10,913 nucleotides of DNA from NCBI GenBank assembly GCA_002179805.1, contig NAVB01000993.1, forward strand, positions 1-10,913. Reading direction: 5' to 3'. The translations under genes and the position numbers were made by a program. This stretch comes from Acanthamoeba lenticulata. Lineage: Eukaryota > Discosea > Longamoebia > Acanthamoebidae. The notes under the pieces were generated by a model that had not been told where the DNA came from, did no database searches, and saw nothing but the letters and a program-made list of their open reading frames with translations. This document shows positions 8,941 through 10,913 of the stretch, piece by piece. Within the stretch, counting starts at the first letter, position 1, and every line of letters begins with the position of its first letter.

Positions 8941-8955
8941 ATCGCTGGGTCACTT
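8941..8955 (-). repeat. 15-bp inverted repeat, right arm
   Basis: ATCGCTGGGTCACTT, the exact reverse complement of 8709-8723. The match ends abruptly on both sides. Confidence 0.9.
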
Positions 8956-9384
8956 TTTCAAAAGAAGACACTTAAGAAGAGAGGCGAGCAGAACGCACTC
9001 GACACCCGCGACGAGATGGTGATGGTGTAGGGCCCTCCGGCGAGTTGTGGTGGGAGAGCGACAAGCCACTTCTTGTTCTTGGCCGACAAGGTCGAGAAGG
9101 TGCTCGTATTGTCGCCTTGTCCCTGCCCCACGAGGACAGGACCCTTGAGCGTCACCTGCACCTCTTCGCCTTCATGCAGCGTCCAGCCCCAAAGCCGCGC
9201 AGACTCGGGGGCCTGAGGCCTCCGAGGCCACAACACATCAACAAGATGAGGAAGCTGCATCTCCATGCCCGTCGTGCACAACGGTGGAGGACGTAGCGCT
9301 ACGGGGCGACGCGAAAGGGGCGAGAAGGACGAGGCAGAGCTCGAGGGCAAGCGTCACGCAAAGCTGCTCCTCTCTTTGCCACAT

Positions 9385-9540
9385 GGCCCCAGTCGCCCAA
9401 TAAGAAGGATAACACGACAACCTCGAGCAAAGGTCCTTAACGAGACACGCTTCTTCTGTTCGAGGCAAGCAACGGTTGTTACAAGGCAACTTGCGCTAAA
9501 AGGACGGTGGTTCAAGTCCTGCCGAGGACAACATTTCTTA
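9385..9540. other. Intergenic: thioesterase 3' flank and SIAE-like upstream region
   Basis: The 156 nt between two minus-strand genes. I see no open frame with protein-like sequence, no AATAAA on the minus strand and no clear TATA box. A tRNA-like GGTTCAAGTCC string at 9509-9519 is not supported by stems. Confidence 0.5.
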
Positions 9541-10277
9541 TTAGAAGTTGGTTCCCTCGAGCTGGTTAATGCGGTTCCTGAGCTCCTGGGAGATGGGCGC
9601 CTTCTTGCCCTCTTGGTAGTCGTAGTAGACGAGCCGGGAGTGCCCGACAGCGCACACGGTCCCTTGCTGCTTGCTCTCCACTTGGAACTCGGTCGTCCAC
9701 GAGGTCTCCCCGATGGCGGTGGTGCGCGTCGAGATCGTCACTGTGTCGGGCCACATGATCGGTCGCAGGTAGCGGCAGTTGGACTCGGCCAAGATCAGGC
9801 TGTATCTGGCCGTTGGCGACAGGTCGATCCCTGCGCCATGGATGCACATCCCGGGGCAAAGCGTCAGCGCTGCGGAGGAACATAAACAACTAGGGACAAC
9901 TGAGGAGATATGCACCGAGCTTCAGGGCCTGCTCGCAGCGCAAGGTCTCGAACCACCCTGAAGCAGCAAGGCACATGCTCCCCGTGAGTAATGGGAAGAG
10001 AAAAAGAGCGAAGCTTGGGAATGGAAAGGTTACGGAAGTGCACGACGTTGTTGACGTGGTTGAAGGAGTCCAGCTCGCCCCAGTTGACCTCGCGCTGGAT
10101 GCTCAAGGGCCAGCGTGCGCCTCCCTCGCCAGTGGCCGCCGAGGAGCTGCTACTTGACCGCAGTGCGCGCAAGAGATGCAGCTGCGAGAGCGCAGCAGTT
10201 CTGCAGCCGCCCACGCGAGCGACGCTCGTGGCGGGGGCACAGGTTCTCAGTACACCGGGCCGTAGGGAGCTTCGCAT
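9541..10277 (-). CDS. Hotdog-fold acyl-CoA thioesterase (YbgC/4HBT type), mitochondrial-type leader, 3 exons
   Basis: Hydrolyses acyl-CoA thioesters; the substrate cannot be told from sequence. Exons on the minus strand: 10277-10034, 9957-9916, 9869-9541. Introns are 76 nt (GTAACC...TTCAG) and 46 nt (GTGCAT...CGCAG); the joined frame gives 204 residues. Residues 1-46 are Arg/Ser/Ala-rich without acids, like a mitochondrial presequence. The 4HBT signature follows: VNWGELDSFNHVNNVVHFRWFETLR, with the likely catalytic Asp70 and the HVNN at 74-77. Then LAESNCRYLRPIMWPDTV, IGETSWTTEFQV and VYYDYQEGKKAPI. These are the YL.P...PD.V, IG.SS and V.YD..G.K.P blocks of YbgC-like enzymes. Both introns interrupt the conserved core, and splicing is needed to complete HFRWFE. 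The start shares a short upstream region with the divergent gene at 10395. Confidence 0.88.
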
Positions 10278-10394
10278 GTTCAGTGTGGGTGCAAGTGAGT
10301 GGTCTGCGGGACTTGTAGTTCTTCATGTCGACAAGCAAGTAACGGCGAGAAGAACAAGAAAAGTGGAGCAACCCCACAAAAACAACCCGTGGTC
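10278..10394. promoter_or_regulatory. Divergent promoter region, thioesterase and downstream gene
   Basis: The 117 nt between the two divergent start codons must hold both 5' UTRs and core promoters, if the chosen starts are right. No clear TATA box is visible on either strand. Confidence 0.4.
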
Positions 10395-10913
10395 ATGAAG
10401 AGGGCCACCTTTGCTGACGCTGAATCGGCCCAGGCGGGCGCCGATGCGGCTACAGCACAGCCACAGCCCCAAAGAGCTCGTCGCCGCAGTTGCCTCAAAC
10501 AAAACAACTCTCCCCTTGAGCTGGACCCAACCCCAAAGGGCCCTTCGGCCAACGCGGCTGCCTCGCTCGCTAGTCTGCACCATCAGCACGTGCATTTCCT
10601 CTCCAACTCGGGCACTTCGCTCGGCCTCCCTGGTCAGGCAGCTGCCCCCACAAACCAGCACGTCGTCATCAATCTCCACAAATTACTGACGGGACAGCAG
10701 CCAGAGGGCGATACGCTCACCTTCAGGTACCCTACAGTCCATCAGACACCCACTTGAAGGGCACACACAAGTGTCCGACCGTATTTACTCTTTTTAGGTA
10801 AATTATTATTTTATTTGTTTTAATAATAATATTTTATTCTTGGCTATTATCAGGTCGGTGCCGTTCGGGATGCTGCGAGCGCGCCACACCTACTCGACGC
10901 GCTTCGCGGTGGT
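10395..10913 (+). CDS. Unrecognised protein, N-terminal part, cut by window end
   Basis: Exon 1 is 10395-10726. The intron is 10727-10853 (GTACCC, AT-rich, ending TATCAG). Exon 2 is 10854 to beyond the window. An in-frame ATG also exists at 10299, but it is only 21 nt from the divergent thioesterase start, so 10395 (MKRATFADAE) is preferred. The visible part is low-complexity Ala/Gln/Pro/Ser. It contains a basic patch (RARRRSCLKQ), a His-rich segment (LHHQHVHFLSN) and HVVINLHKLLTGQQ. After the intron it reads SVPFGMLRARHTYSTRF. SCLK followed by HVHF faintly recalls the SILK and RVxF protein phosphatase 1 docking motifs, but neither fits the consensus fully. No family is assigned. Confidence 0.55.

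Larger units (their letters stand above)
8709..8955 (+). other. Inverted internal segment of the SIAE-like gene
   Basis: This 247-bp block carries SIAE middle motifs on the + strand while both flanks carry the gene on the - strand. FSALCWYFGAELY is read from about 8778-8834 in one frame, and KIPIGLVAATW follows one base out of frame. Its ends coincide with the two 15-bp inverted repeats. Turned back, an intron running from the donor at 9005 through the junction to the acceptor CATGCAG at 8732 would be 74 nt. It would join ...TISSR to PILDYSDV in phase. At the other junction the frame IAGSL runs on into DSNGAVQMP. Confidence 0.65.
8189..9384 (-). pseudogene. SIAE: Broken/rearranged sialate O-acetylesterase-like gene
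   Basis: Reading right to left: a possible leader from ATG 9384, then the N-terminal beta domain (ARLWGWTLHEGEEVQVTL, WLVALPPQLAGGPYTITI). C-terminal SIAE blocks follow: FEVQANNGRWNGAQ, a typical intron (GTAAGC...CTGCAG) before FEV, GWSDWPG and LPALPFRP. The tail has a transmembrane stretch (TLLALAASVLIVLVVVV) with basic residues after it. The middle blocks FSALCWYFGAELY and IPIGLVAATW lie on the + strand within 8709-8955. The family normally has about 500 residues and a GQSNM nucleophile block. That block and most of the later catalytic region are absent. GWSDWPG/LPALPFRP is in a different frame from the FEV block and the tail. Sialate O-acetylesterases remove 9-O-acetyl groups from sialic acids in lysosomes or outside the cell. 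This copy cannot encode a working enzyme as written. Family call is strong; whether decay or misassembly caused the damage is open. Confidence 0.7.

Noticed and set aside
8821..9030. Short + strand open frame across the right inverted-repeat arm
   Set aside because: Part of it (TYNADELHQLVDLLIAGSL) belongs to the inverted SIAE segment. The rest is antisense to the SIAE N-terminal exon and its intron.
9433..9530. tRNA-like element with GGTTCAAGTCC and acceptor-like ends GTCCTTA / CGAGGAC
   Set aside because: The T stem has two mismatches, no D arm with GG is visible, and the length (98 nt) fits no standard tRNA without an unsupported intron.
9265..9885. Long + strand open frame of 206 codons
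   Set aside because: It overlaps the thioesterase exon on the opposite strand and has no recognisable family; it is the GC-rich antisense shadow of that gene.
10278..10394. ACTACAAGTCCC string on the minus strand, resembling a Staf/ZNF143 site
   Set aside because: It is only a partial match, and this factor is not established outside animals.
1..10913. Prokaryotic accessory system, CRISPR array, insertion sequence or viral insert
   Set aside because: Every supported gene has spliceosomal introns or eukaryotic relatives. There are no spaced direct-repeat arrays, transposase or integrase motifs.

Overview
This window is nuclear DNA from an intron-rich, GC-rich protist. Exons are strongly GC-biased. 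Introns are mostly 46-127 nt, often T-rich, and have GT-AG ends. Genes lie 30-210 bp apart on both strands. The style and the protein families fit an amoebozoan, most likely Acanthamoeba or a relative. That assignment is an inference from gene architecture, not from a marker gene.

Layout: (1) Positions 2-5541, + strand: a 21-exon DHX57-type DExH-box RNA helicase. It has two UBA-like domains, an RWD domain, a charged coiled coil, the RecA core, HA2 and OB-fold regions. All 20 introns join in frame, one of them with a GC-AG boundary. Its true start may lie upstream of the window. (2) 5542-5750: helicase 3' UTR and the next promoter, with an ATTAAA signal, a 14-bp-stem hairpin, a TATA-like box and an E2F-like site. 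(3) 5751-6209, +: a small protein with a probable ubiquitin-like fold. (4) 6383-8156, +: a secreted or lysosomal lecithin:cholesterol acyltransferase / group XV phospholipase A2-like enzyme in seven exons, with one 13-nt frame disturbance. (5) 8189-9384, -: a broken sialate O-acetylesterase-like gene, convergent with gene 4. Its middle 247 bp lies in the opposite orientation, exactly between two perfect 15-bp inverted repeats. (6) 9541-10277, -: a three-exon hotdog-fold acyl-CoA thioesterase with a mitochondrial-type leader. (7) 10395 to the window end, +: an unrecognised gene, divergent from gene 6 and cut by the window edge.

The genes do not form a pathway. Genes 4 and 5 are both predicted secretory or lysosomal ester hydrolases, and gene 6 is a mitochondrial-type lipid thioesterase. 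The most unusual feature is the inverted segment in the sialate O-acetylesterase locus. Turning it back makes the motifs collinear and restores reading continuity at both junctions, so it is a real short inversion, an invertible segment or an assembly artefact. The helicase and thioesterase are free of defects, so the damage is confined to about 6.6-9.4 kb.
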